From Flagellimonas oceani (GTDB taxonomy: Bacteria; Bacteroidota; Bacteroidia; Flavobacteriales; Flavobacteriaceae), in NCBI RefSeq assembly GCF_011068285.1, contig NZ_CP049616.1:434001-498000 (forward strand): 64,000 nt of DNA, in the 5' to 3' direction. The position numbers were made by a program, and so were the translations under genes. Under the pieces are notes generated by a model that saw only the letters and a program-made list of their open reading frames with translations, was not told the origin of the DNA and did no database searches. Each line of letters opens with the position of its first letter. Position 1 is the first letter of the stretch. Shown piece by piece: positions 55,512 to 63,983 of the stretch.

Positions 55512-55858
55512 ATGCTCCGAAACATCATTTTGAAAGTAATATTGATACTTTCGGTTTCTTTGAACTTTAAACATGGTTGGGAAAGATATCACTATCAATA
55601 TTTTCCCGAAACGGTTTACTTTCTGACTGGGTTCGGTATGAAGGAAACGATGCTTCCCTATTTTGGGATTCTGTCTTTTGCCATAGGAATATTGATCTTG
55701 GTGCCGAGAATGTTTTTTATGGAAATGCTATCAATGCACTTATGATAGCCATAATTATGGCTATGCTCCTAAACGTAGAAAATTTTGAAATGTTCTTCAT
55801 GGAAATTCCATTTTTTCATTCAGCCCTTGGTACTGATTGGGTTGAAATATCCATTTAA
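55512..55858 (+). pseudogene. DoxX-like small membrane protein, frameshifted
   Basis: The first frame reads LRNIILKVILILSVSLNFKH and FGILSFAIGILILVPRMFF and then ends early; the second frame continues YGNAINALMIAIIMAMLLNV and ends EISI. They join at a T6 run near 55711-55720; one more T restores a 115-residue protein with four hydrophobic helices. Resembles DoxX-like proteins. Either a recent mutation or a base-call error. It ends 17 bp before AraC (4). Confidence 0.65.
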
Positions 55859-55874
55859 AAATTAACTTTATAAG

Positions 55875-56795
55875 ATGAAAAATAAAATAAAGAAGATACG
55901 CACAATATCCGAATTTCATCGCCTTAAAAATTTGGAGAAGCCCAAACATCCCTTGATCAGTTTGGTGGACTATTCACAGTTGAAAGATTCACCTGAGGAT
56001 AACGATGTAAATTGGTTACATAATTTTTATTCCATTGCCATAAAAAGAAACTTGGATGTTAAAATGATGTACGGGCAGCAAGAATATGACTTTGACGAAG
56101 GTCTGATGTCTTTTCTCGCACCCAACCAAGTCCTGAATGTGGTCGTGGAAGATGATACGACAAATAGTGACAGATCAGGTTGGCTGTTGTTGTTTCATGA
56201 AGATTTTATTTGGAATACCACTCTTGCCAAATCGATTGGTAAATATGATTTTTTTGATTACGCGGTCAACGAGGCCCTATTTTTATCTAATAGGGAGGAA
56301 AAGATTTTGGAAACCGTTTTTCAAAATATCAATGGGGAAATCGATACCAACATAGATGCGTACAGCCAAAACATCATCATAACACAGATCGAATTGTTGC
56401 TCAATTATTCGGAACGGTTCTATAACCGTCAGTTCATCACAAGAAAGAAAGGCAACCACAAAATTCTTGCTCAATTGGAAGAACTTTTGAATGATTATTT
56501 CAATAGTAACCGTCTCGTGGATAACGGGTTGCCCAGTGTTCAGGATATTGCAGGTGAGTTGCACATGTCCCCGAATTACCTGACAGGACTGTTAAAATCA
56601 CTGACAGGCTTGAGTACCCGTCAACATATCCATCAAAAATTGATTGAAAGGGCCAAAGAAAAACTCTCCACCACAAATTTGACCGTCAGTGAAATTGCAT
56701 ACGACTTGGGTTTTGAGCATGTCCAATCATTCAGTAAGTTGTTTAAGGCCAAGACAAGGCAATCACCTCTGGAATTTAGAGCAAGTTTTAATTAA
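55875..56795 (+). CDS. AraC-family regulator (4), paralogue group member
   Basis: 306 residues. Same layout and signatures as AraC (2) and (3): TISEFHRLKNLEKPKHPLIS, SGWLLLFHEDFIWNTTLAK, ERFYNRQFITRKKGN, KTRQSPLEFRASFN. The linker before the HTH pair is a little longer. Convergent with the HxlR gene downstream. Confidence 0.92.
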   Translation: MKNKIKKIRTISEFHRLKNLEKPKHPLISLVDYSQLKDSPEDNDVNWLHNFYSIAIKRNLDVKMMYGQQEYDFDEGLMSFLAPNQVLNVVVEDDTTNSDRSGWLLLFHEDFIWNTTLAKSIGKYDFFDYAVNEALFLSNREEKILETVFQNINGEIDTNIDAYSQNIIITQIELLLNYSERFYNRQFITRKKGNHKILAQLEELLNDYFNSNRLVDNGLPSVQDIAGELHMSPNYLTGLLKSLTGLSTRQHIHQKLIERAKEKLSTTNLTVSEIAYDLGFEHVQSFSKLFKAKTRQSPLEFRASFN

Positions 56796-56889
56796 GGGGA
56801 AACGAGTTTCTGGATCTGTAGGTTCCTTATATTTCTTAATTAAGACAACGCAGCATATAATGGATAAAGGTCACATCGGTGCCATTTTG

Positions 56890-57282
56890 CTAAGAGGGAA
56901 TTGATTTCTTGGAATTTAAATGATGCTTAATGGTTTGTTCCCTGTGATCGATTCCCCACTGAATCATAGCATCGATGACGGATATCATATGTTCACCTGA
57001 AGGCGTAAGTCCATATTCGATCAATACCGGGGTTTGGTCATAAACCTCACGTTTTACAATTCCGTTAAGTTCCAGTTCCTTCAGTTCTTTTGACAACATT
57101 CTTGGGGTAATATTGTGCACGCTATCCTGTAAATCCTTGAATCTTCTTTTATCCCGTAGTAGGGAAGCTATAATCGGTAATTTCCATTTTCCATTGATAA
57201 CGTTCATGGTGTCCAATAAAGCTAGAATATAGGTGCTTGGACATTTGTCCGTATTGGCCATAAGTTTCTTCAGGTCTTCCAT
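56890..57282 (-). CDS. HxlR-family regulator (YtfH/QorR type)
   Basis: 130 residues. HxlR winged helix from ALLDTMNVINGKWKLPII to ELNGIVKREVYDQ and LIEYGLTPSGEHM. One cysteine, Cys14 (TDKCPS), sits where redox-sensing members carry their single sensor Cys. Divergent from a QorB-like gene, the same arrangement as ytfH/ytfG and qorR/qorB. A perfect palindrome lies between. Confidence 0.93.
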   Translation of the reverse strand: MEDLKKLMANTDKCPSTYILALLDTMNVINGKWKLPIIASLLRDKRRFKDLQDSVHNITPRMLSKELKELELNGIVKREVYDQTPVLIEYGLTPSGEHMISVIDAMIQWGIDHREQTIKHHLNSKKSIPS

Positions 57283-57304
57283 AGCTCATCAGGTTATAGA
57301 TTGT

Positions 57305-57322
57305 ACTATACAAAAGTATAGT
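57305..57322. promoter_or_regulatory. HxlR operator, perfect palindrome
   Basis: ACTATAC-AAAA-GTATAGT, 23 bp before the HxlR start and 76 bp before the QorB-like gene. Further GTATA half sites follow at about 57341-57356. Confidence 0.7.
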
Positions 57323-57397
57323 GATACTTTTTAGGAAACAAGTATATAAAGTATAGCGTACGGGGTACTTTTATGCCTTCATAAAAAAACAATACAT

Positions 57398-58288
57398 ATG
57401 ATTTTAATTACTGGGGCTACAGGGCAATTTGGGTCCAAAGCCATAGAACATTTGCTGAAAAAAGGAATTGAAGGTACGCGAATAGCTGCATTGGTGCGCG
57501 ATGAATCCAAGGCTGGCAAGCTACATCATCATGCAGTGGAAGTGAGGTACGGAGATTATTCAAATCAGGAATCAATGGTCCAAGCCTTTCAAGGCGTGAA
57601 AAAATTATTGTTGGTTTCAAGCAATGATAAGCAAATCGAGAACCGAACGAAACATCATATTAGCGCCTTGAAAGCCGCTAAAGACGCTGGTGTCGACCAT
57701 GTGGTATATACCTCATTTGTTCGGAAAGCCGAATTTAAGGACTCGTCGATAGCTGAATTTCTTCAATCCCACGTGGAAACCGAAAACTACCTAAAGGATT
57801 CCGGAATGGAGTATACCATCCTTCAGAATGGGATTTACCTTGAAATGATCCCAATTTTTTTGGGGGAGATGGTAAAAGAAACGGGTACCATTTATCTTCC
57901 TGCCGAAACAGGTAGGGCCAGTTGGGTATCCAGGGATGACTTGGCAGAGGTCGCAGCCAATATCCTAGTTTCCGAAGGCCATATGAATAAAGTGTACAAT
58001 CTTACGAATACCGAATCCAGCTCCTATTCGGATATAGCCGATGAGCTGTCGAAAGTTTTACATCAAAAGATAAGGTATATATCACCTATGGTGGATGAAT
58101 ACCAGAATACGTTGAGCAATCTTCAAGTCCCGGAAATCTATGTGCATATGCTCAGCATGTGGTCACAAGCACTGGCAGAAGGGATGATGGACAAGGAGGA
58201 TGTTCTTTTGGAAGAGCTGCTGGGTAGAAGACCCCTTGATACCGCAACTTTTCTCCATAAAGTATATGGTCAACAAGCAGGTAGATAA
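57398..58288 (+). CDS. QorB/YtfG-like NAD(P)H quinone oxidoreductase
   Basis: 296 residues, NmrA-like Rossmann fold. MILITGATGQFGSKAIEHLL with loop GATGQFG, AALVRDESKAG at the second strand, VVYTSFVRKAEF and MEYTILQNGIYLEM. QorB/YtfG proteins reduce quinones with NADPH. Divergent from the HxlR regulator, and ends in a strong terminator, so it forms a single-gene unit. Confidence 0.9.
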   Translation: MILITGATGQFGSKAIEHLLKKGIEGTRIAALVRDESKAGKLHHHAVEVRYGDYSNQESMVQAFQGVKKLLLVSSNDKQIENRTKHHISALKAAKDAGVDHVVYTSFVRKAEFKDSSIAEFLQSHVETENYLKDSGMEYTILQNGIYLEMIPIFLGEMVKETGTIYLPAETGRASWVSRDDLAEVAANILVSEGHMNKVYNLTNTESSSYSDIADELSKVLHQKIRYISPMVDEYQNTLSNLQVPEIYVHMLSMWSQALAEGMMDKEDVLLEELLGRRPLDTATFLHKVYGQQAGR

Positions 58289-58296
58289 AAATGCAG

Positions 58297-58324
58297 ACCC
58301 TTGGACAAAAGTCCAAGGGTTTTT
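58297..58324 (+). terminator. Terminator of the QorB-like gene
   Basis: ACCCTTGGAC (58297-58306), loop AAAA, GTCCAAGGGT (58311-58320), then TTTT. Perfect 10-bp stem. Confidence 0.92.
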
Positions 58325-58561
58325 GCATTGTTGTGGCTTGCTCCGAATATAGCCTCCCCATAACTTGATGCCAACGGAATCCCGATCGTGATGGATTAAT
58401 CTTTTATGTTCGATTGCATGAGTTTAATTTGTTCGCTAAGGCTTTTAAAGTTTTTGGCATATCCCTTTCGAGTGGAAATTCAACAAAAACGGCCCCATAT
58501 GTCCATTTCCATTGGAAGACTGGATGTGTGTGGCCATCTCTAAGTTGTCCTAAGCCTATTG

Positions 58562-59344
58562 CTACCAAGCAATTTCCTCTTTTTCAAAAAATTTACCTGT
58601 AGGTCCCTTGTCGCCCATTGTTACGAATTCAATGATGGAGTCTACGGCCTCAGAGGGATTCTGTGTCCCTGAATAATTGTTCAGGTTTGTGGCGGCAAAA
58701 CCGGGAGAAACACTGTTTATCTGAAAGGAAGTGTCTTGTAATTGGGCGGCCAGCATTACGGTAAATGCATTTAATGCTGTTTTGGAAGTATTGTAAGCGC
58801 CTAATTTGATGCCTTTCATATGCTCGTAATAGGGAGCCTCGGGATCGGTATGGTTGGTCAAGGAGCCCAAGCCACTGGATATGTTGATGATTTTTGGGGA
58901 GGGTGCCTTTTGGAGCAGAGGTAAAAAGGATTGCGTTACCTCAATGGCCCCAAAGAAATTGACATCAAATACCTTCCTTACTTCTTTCAAAGGAATGGTC
59001 GTGATATCCTGTTCCATAAACGGCTCTCCTTCTGCGGCAGATTTGTTTATCCGTAACGCCCCGGAAATTCCAGCATTGTTGATGAGAATATCCAAATGTG
59101 TGATGGTACCTTCAAGTTTTTCAACGGTGCTTGTTATCGTGTTTTTATCGGTAACATCGATCTGTACGATGTCAAAGTCTGAAAAACCAAGCTTTTCAAG
59201 GTCCTTTTTGGCGTTCTCTCCATTTTCCTGATTTCTACTTCCGATATAAACATGGTAGTGGCCCAGTTGCAAAAGTTTCTTTGCTGTGGCAAATCCTATG
59301 CCTTGATTGGCCCCAGTGATCATTACGGTTTTTTTACTTTCCAT
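58562..59344 (-). CDS. SDR-family oxidoreductase (carbonyl-reductase-like)
   Basis: 260 residues. TGANQGIG at 10-17, IGSRNQENG after strand 2 (NADP type), NNAG at 89-92, Ser157, Tyr184 and Lys188. The long insert before YNTSK (PYYEHMKGIKLGAYNTSK) is that of monomeric carbonyl reductases. It lies 85 bp downstream of AraC (5) in the same direction and is likely its target. Confidence 0.92.
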   Translation of the reverse strand: MESKKTVMITGANQGIGFATAKKLLQLGHYHVYIGSRNQENGENAKKDLEKLGFSDFDIVQIDVTDKNTITSTVEKLEGTITHLDILINNAGISGALRINKSAAEGEPFMEQDITTIPLKEVRKVFDVNFFGAIEVTQSFLPLLQKAPSPKIINISSGLGSLTNHTDPEAPYYEHMKGIKLGAYNTSKTALNAFTVMLAAQLQDTSFQINSVSPGFAATNLNNYSGTQNPSEAVDSIIEFVTMGDKGPTGKFFEKEEIAW

Positions 59345-59428
59345 TTGTCTAATTTTTTATTGTTCAATACAAAGTTCCCTTTTGTAATCTAAAGGAAGTT
59401 ATGGTAACTAAACTATATTTTATGAAAA

Positions 59429-60337
59429 TCAAACAATTTCCTCTTTTCTGAAATTATTGGGGGACACGCCGGTGTGTTTTTTAAAAAAGGTTGAGAAATT
59501 GGAAACTTCTTCATAACCAACACAATATCCTATTTGTGCGACATTCCAATTTGTATGGCGCAGTAAGGTTTTGGCTTCCTTTATTATTCGCTTTGCAAGG
59601 ATTTCCTTGGTTCTTTGCTTAGTGGTTGCTTTTAGGGAGCGGTTCAGGTGATTTACATGTATATTCAACCGATTGGCGTAATCAGCAGCAGATTGGAGTG
59701 CAATATGTTGGTGGGGGCTCTCAATGGGGAATTGACGTTCCAAGAGTTCCATAAAAAGGGAAGTGATTCTTTCGGAACCATTTGAAACACGTTGAGTCGA
59801 AAATTGAAGGGGTTGAAGCTTCATCGCCTTGTGGATTATTTGAAGGACCAGATTGCGCAACACGTCATACTTGAACACATATTCTGAATCAATCTCCTGG
59901 AACATTTCCAAGAATATGGACCTAAAAATAGTGGCTTGGGCATCCGTTAGGTTGTATAAACGATTTCCTTCCGGTCGAAATACCGGATAGTCCTTTAGTG
60001 TTCCGAACTCTTCAAAAAAGCTTTCCGTGAAAATACAAGAAAAACCAGATTGGTTATGGTCTGCAGGCTCCCAGCTGTAAGGTATCTCTGGATTGGAAAA
60101 GAGCAAGGCCTGTTTCTTGATTTCAACGGATTTATCGGCAAAGTGAACCCTGCTTTTCCCAAAGACAAGGGTTATTTTAAAATAAATTCTTCTATTGAAA
60201 GAGGAAGGGGATAGGTCTTTGCTCAGCAAATCCGTCAAATTGAAGATATTGAAATGGCCCATACCTTTTCTTAGATTGTCAGGAATCCAATCATAGATTT
60301 GAGCGTATAAATCTTCCAATGTCTCATCTTTTTTCAT
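59429..60337 (-). CDS. AraC-family regulator (5)
   Basis: 302 residues. Cupin-type sensor (ALLFSNPEIPYSWEP) and a C-terminal HTH pair (SAADYANRLNIHVNHLNRSLK; VAQIGYCVGYEEVSNFSTFFKKHTGVSP). Sequence group differs from AraC (2)-(4) and is nearer to AraC (1). Probably controls the SDR gene just downstream in the same direction. Confidence 0.92.
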   Translation of the reverse strand: MKKDETLEDLYAQIYDWIPDNLRKGMGHFNIFNLTDLLSKDLSPSSFNRRIYFKITLVFGKSRVHFADKSVEIKKQALLFSNPEIPYSWEPADHNQSGFSCIFTESFFEEFGTLKDYPVFRPEGNRLYNLTDAQATIFRSIFLEMFQEIDSEYVFKYDVLRNLVLQIIHKAMKLQPLQFSTQRVSNGSERITSLFMELLERQFPIESPHQHIALQSAADYANRLNIHVNHLNRSLKATTKQRTKEILAKRIIKEAKTLLRHTNWNVAQIGYCVGYEEVSNFSTFFKKHTGVSPNNFRKEEIV

Positions 60338-60423
60338 ATAACAAAGTTATGAAAAAACAACCATGATCAATCTTACTTTTATTCCGAAGCAAGATGATCG
60401 GTTATTGATGGGCGAAGGACAAC

Positions 60424-60760
60424 CAAGAAAGCGAATTTTTATGGCCCATATTACACTTGACCGCCAGTGATTTTGAAACCCATGTCAACCAGAAAATTTG
60501 GATTTATGGTTCGCTAGTGCATACCCGCTCGAATACTACTTCCAAAGGGGACACCATGCGCTTTACTACCATGTTGGATTTGGAAGGGCACTTTTTTGAC
60601 TGTGTCCACTTTCCCCAAGCGATGGCATCCACACCCATTCATGGAAAGGGCATCTATCTGTGCCAAGGAACGGTGACCGAAGAGTTCGGACATTAAAGTC
60701 TGGAGGTGATCTCTACCTTCAAACAGCCCTTGAAACCCGATCCAAGGCAAGTGGGGGAAG
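60424..60760 (+). pseudogene. C-terminal remnant of DNA polymerase III alpha (DnaE-like)
   Basis: Reads LHLTASDFETHVNQKIWIYG, KGDTMRFTTMLDLEGHFFD and CVHFPQAMASTPIHGKGIYL, then TVTEEFGH-stop (TAA 60694-60696)-SLEVISTF. This is the OB-fold and tail of a DnaE-type polymerase (GKG-YL, EEFG and SLEV are family signatures). The other 90 percent of the gene is missing. The Bacteroidota second dnaE, often in SOS mutagenesis cassettes, is a likely source. Confidence 0.75.
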
Positions 60761-60805
60761 TACCCTTAGGGGTAGGATTAATAGAAAAGAAAAATGGTAT
60801 AGTTC

Positions 60806-61051
60806 CTAAGATAATTGGGAACAAGGAAAGGAGATTTTGTTGAAAATATCCATCTCGGAAAACAAATCCCATTCTTCATTGGATGCCGCTTCAACGGCCA
60901 TAACAAAGGTTAGTTTGCGCTCCCTTTCGGAAAAATGGGACCAGTCCCTCTTGAATTCCTCTGGGCCATGCTCTCTCCTATCGTGAACCCTTTCTGATAA
61001 AACATTCCCATTAGTGTCATAAAAGGGATCATTACTATGTTCGACAAACAA
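60806..61051 (-). CDS. Small hypothetical protein
   Basis: 81 codons from TTG 61051, charged and soluble (SNDPFYDTNGNVLSERVHDR). No family recognised. Weak start and position between two remnants make it doubtful. Confidence 0.3.
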   Translation of the reverse strand: MFVEHSNDPFYDTNGNVLSERVHDRREHGPEEFKRDWSHFSERERKLTFVMAVEAASNEEWDLFSEMDIFNKISFPCSQLS

Positions 61052-61132
61052 AAGTTGTCTAACAAATGATCCGAGAAAAGGGAAGGTTACATTATGTATT
61101 ACTATTTAGTTTTTTGTTAAAAACCTAATTGG

Positions 61133-61163
61133 AAAAAGGCCGACCAAAAGTTTCAGACGGCCT
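61133..61163 (-). terminator. Terminator of the Old Yellow Enzyme gene
   Basis: AGGCCG (61137-61142)/CGGCCT (61158-61163); minus-strand reading ends in TTTTTCC, 10 bp after the OYE stop. Confidence 0.7.
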
Positions 61164-61172
61164 CGTTTCCTA

Positions 61173-62300
61173 TTAATTATTTTCATAAAAAGGATAATCT
61201 GTATATCCTACTTCATCCCCGCCATATAACGTACTTGAGTCCAATTCGTTTAAGGGCCATCCATTTGCAATTCGTTCGGGTAAATCGGGATTGGCGATAA
61301 ATGGCCTGCCAAATGCTATAAGATCAGCCAGGTTTGCCTTGATTATATTTTCTCCTTTTTCTGGGGTATAGCGCCCTGCATAAATAATTTTACCACTGAA
61401 AGTTTCTCGCAATGCAACACGAAATGATGATGGTAATTCAGGCGCATTCTCCCAGTCCGCTTCAGCAATCGAAACATAGGCAATACCTGACTCCTCAAGT
61501 ACTTTAACGGCTTCTATATAAGTTTGATGCGGGTCATCTTCCACCAAGCCAATATAAATACGGTCCTGATCTGTACTTGTAAACAAAGGTGTAAAACGTA
61601 CCCCAAGACGTTCAGGTCCCGTTACCTTGGCGACCGCTTCAACTATTTCTCGCAAAAATCGTAATCGGTTATGCAATGAACCACCATATTCATCTTCCCT
61701 AATGTTGGAATGAGCGGAAATAAACTGATTGACCAGATAACCATTGGCACAGTGAATTTCAACACCGTCAAAACCTGCGGCCAGTGCATTGCGTGCAGCT
61801 TGGGCATAGAGTTCGACCAATTCCTTTATCTCATTAATTGCAAGCTCTCTAGGTGTGGATGGTTCTACCAATGTCCCAACACCAGGGGCCGTTTCAATAA
61901 AGGCCTTCACTTTTTCTACCCTGATGGCCGATGGGGCTATAGGGGCTTCTGCATTAGGCTGAAGCTCTCTATGTGATACACGTCCTACATGCCAAAGTTG
62001 TGCAAAAATAACGCCTCCTTTTTCATGCACTGAATCACAAACTTTTTTCCAACCTTCTATTTGTTCTTTTGAATATATTCCTGGTGTCCAAGAATATCCC
62101 TTTCCTCGTGGTTCGATTTGAGTCCCCTCGCTGACTATAAACCCTGCAGATGCACGTTGTTGATAGTATTTGGCCATTAAATCCGTTGCAATGTCACCTG
62201 GTTGACCACTTCTTTGGCGCGTTAAAGGTGGCAAGACAATACGGTTCTTTAAAGTATGATTTCCTAATGTAATTGGTGTAAAAAGGGATGAATGTTTCAT
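61173..62300 (-). CDS. Old Yellow Enzyme-family alkene reductase (NemA-like)
   Basis: 375 residues, full length. FMN-containing TIM barrel that reduces activated C=C bonds and nitro compounds with NADPH. Visible: NRIVLPPLTRQR at the flavin site, QLWHVGRVSH, the catalytic pair in VEIHCANGYLVNQF (His and Asn), and the flavin-binding IAFGRPFIANPDL. It is downstream of an ALDH gene, 93 bp apart with a hairpin between. Confidence 0.95.
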   Translation of the reverse strand: MKHSSLFTPITLGNHTLKNRIVLPPLTRQRSGQPGDIATDLMAKYYQQRASAGFIVSEGTQIEPRGKGYSWTPGIYSKEQIEGWKKVCDSVHEKGGVIFAQLWHVGRVSHRELQPNAEAPIAPSAIRVEKVKAFIETAPGVGTLVEPSTPRELAINEIKELVELYAQAARNALAAGFDGVEIHCANGYLVNQFISAHSNIREDEYGGSLHNRLRFLREIVEAVAKVTGPERLGVRFTPLFTSTDQDRIYIGLVEDDPHQTYIEAVKVLEESGIAYVSIAEADWENAPELPSSFRVALRETFSGKIIYAGRYTPEKGENIIKANLADLIAFGRPFIANPDLPERIANGWPLNELDSSTLYGGDEVGYTDYPFYENN

Positions 62301-62351
62301 ATTGTGTTTATTTTTTTAATAGAATTATAAGGGAGGTAAGTATAATACATG

Positions 62352-62387
62352 AAAGACGGCTTTAAGGCTTTGCCCAAAGCCGCCTTC
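62352..62387 (-). terminator. Hairpin between ALDH and OYE genes
   Basis: GACGGCTTT (62355-62363)/AAAGCCGCC (62376-62384), one mismatch. Weak U tract on the minus strand; may be an attenuator. Confidence 0.5.
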
Positions 62388-62393
62388 CAATAC

Positions 62394-63854
62394 CTATTTC
62401 TTGATCAATATAGTTTTTGGGTTAGTAAATAGAAGTCTTCCTTCATGACCTTGTTCCGTCCCAAGTCCAGACTGTTTGTGTCCTCCGAATGGAATATCCA
62501 CACCTTGTGTATGAATCTCATTGACCCAAACCATTCCGGTTTCAAGTCGGTTGGCAACATCCACGGCAATTTGTGTATCTTGTCCCCAAACAGATCCCCC
62601 AAGTCCAAATGGACTGTTGTTTGCACGATTCACAACATCATCAATATCCTCATATTCAATTATGGGAACAATGGGACCAAATTGTTCTTCTTGAACGATT
62701 TTGGATTCTTCTGCGGGGTTATCTACTACGGTAATTGGAATGAAATAACCCGGTTGACTATCATCTACATCCCCACCTAAGACGATGTTTTGGTCATTGG
62801 CTTCGATATCCGCTAAAAAGGTTTTTACCTTTTCATATTGCATTTTGTTTTGCACCGGTCCTAGGACTACGTCAGAATGTAATCCATTCCCCTGTTTTTG
62901 TTTACGTGCATAATCCACAAAATCTTTTACAAAGTCTTTGCGGAAAGATTTGTGCACATAAAGACGTTTTATCCCGACACACCATTGCCCCATATTTCCT
63001 AGTGCTCCCCAAAATAATTGAGGAATAATGGATTTCCAATCCGCATCGGGCAACACGATGGCCGCATCATTACCTCCCATTTCCAAAGTCAGCCGTTTAA
63101 CCGTTGATGCAGCCGATCTGATGACATGCTTACCTGTTTCAGTAGATCCGGTAAAGCTTATTTTTGCTATGTCTTTATGTTCTGTGATCTGAGGTCCAAG
63201 TTTATCCTCGCCGGTAATTACAGACATCACACCTGCAGGTAATACTGATTGTGCTATCTGGCCTGCGCGTAGCAGAGAAAGTGGTGTAAAAGGGGAGGGC
63301 TTAATAACTATGGTATTTCCCGTTATAAGTGCAGGGGCAACCTTCCAAAGGGTTAACAAAACTGGAAAGTTCCATGGTGTAATAGCCCCAATAACTCCTA
63401 AAGGAGTGTGATGAAGCTCTACAATATGGCTATCATTTTCCTCAACAATCTCAACGGGAATACGTCGCGCAGCTATTTCACGAATATATCTAATTGCTTG
63501 GTCAATCTCAGCACTTGCTTCCGTGGCAAAGGGTTTTCCTTGCTCCATAGTGAGCAGCCGTGCCAATTCATCTCTGTGTGAGTCCAATGCATCAGCATAG
63601 GCTTTTAAGTAACGTTCACGCTCATCATAACCGAGTTGGGACCAACTTTTGAAGGCTCTCTTGGCAGCGTCAATAGCTTGGTTCAATTGTTCTGGGCTTG
63701 CAGATGGTGCCTTTGCGAAAACCTTACCTGTAGCCGGGTTTTCAACATCGAAACTATCTGTTGTTTGGACCAATTGTCCGTCAATGTTCAGGTAGTATGG
63801 ACCATCAAAAATATTGGTACCATACTCTTCCTTAGTTTTCAAATTTGTAATCAT
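62394..63854 (-). CDS. Aldehyde dehydrogenase family protein
   Basis: 486 residues from ATG 63854; the longer frame reaches into an operator. NAD(P)-dependent oxidation of aldehydes to acids. ITPWNFPV at the cofactor site, SFTGSTETGK, catalytic Glu in LEMGGND and catalytic Cys in MGQWCVGIK (GQ-C motif), plus VWGQDTQIA. Probably cotranscribed with the OYE gene. A palindrome before it suggests a TetR outside the window. Confidence 0.95.
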   Translation of the reverse strand: MITNLKTKEEYGTNIFDGPYYLNIDGQLVQTTDSFDVENPATGKVFAKAPSASPEQLNQAIDAAKRAFKSWSQLGYDERERYLKAYADALDSHRDELARLLTMEQGKPFATEASAEIDQAIRYIREIAARRIPVEIVEENDSHIVELHHTPLGVIGAITPWNFPVLLTLWKVAPALITGNTIVIKPSPFTPLSLLRAGQIAQSVLPAGVMSVITGEDKLGPQITEHKDIAKISFTGSTETGKHVIRSAASTVKRLTLEMGGNDAAIVLPDADWKSIIPQLFWGALGNMGQWCVGIKRLYVHKSFRKDFVKDFVDYARKQKQGNGLHSDVVLGPVQNKMQYEKVKTFLADIEANDQNIVLGGDVDDSQPGYFIPITVVDNPAEESKIVQEEQFGPIVPIIEYEDIDDVVNRANNSPFGLGGSVWGQDTQIAVDVANRLETGMVWVNEIHTQGVDIPFGGHKQSGLGTEQGHEGRLLFTNPKTILIKK

Positions 63855-63916
63855 GATTTTCAATTTTAAATACCTTATTACTTCAGTTTTGGTATTGTTT
63901 TTATTAATATAAGTCA

Positions 63917-63934
63917 TTAGACCGACCAGTCTAA
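63917..63934. promoter_or_regulatory. Operator before ALDH, copy 1
   Basis: TTAGACCGACCAGTCTAA, a near-perfect palindrome 62 bp before the ALDH start. TAGAC-N6-GTCTA is like sites of NemR-type TetR regulators as I recall them. Confidence 0.6.
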
Positions 63935-63983
63935 TACAAAAGTAATAGGTTTTATGGGAATGGCAAATTGTTTTACGATATTT

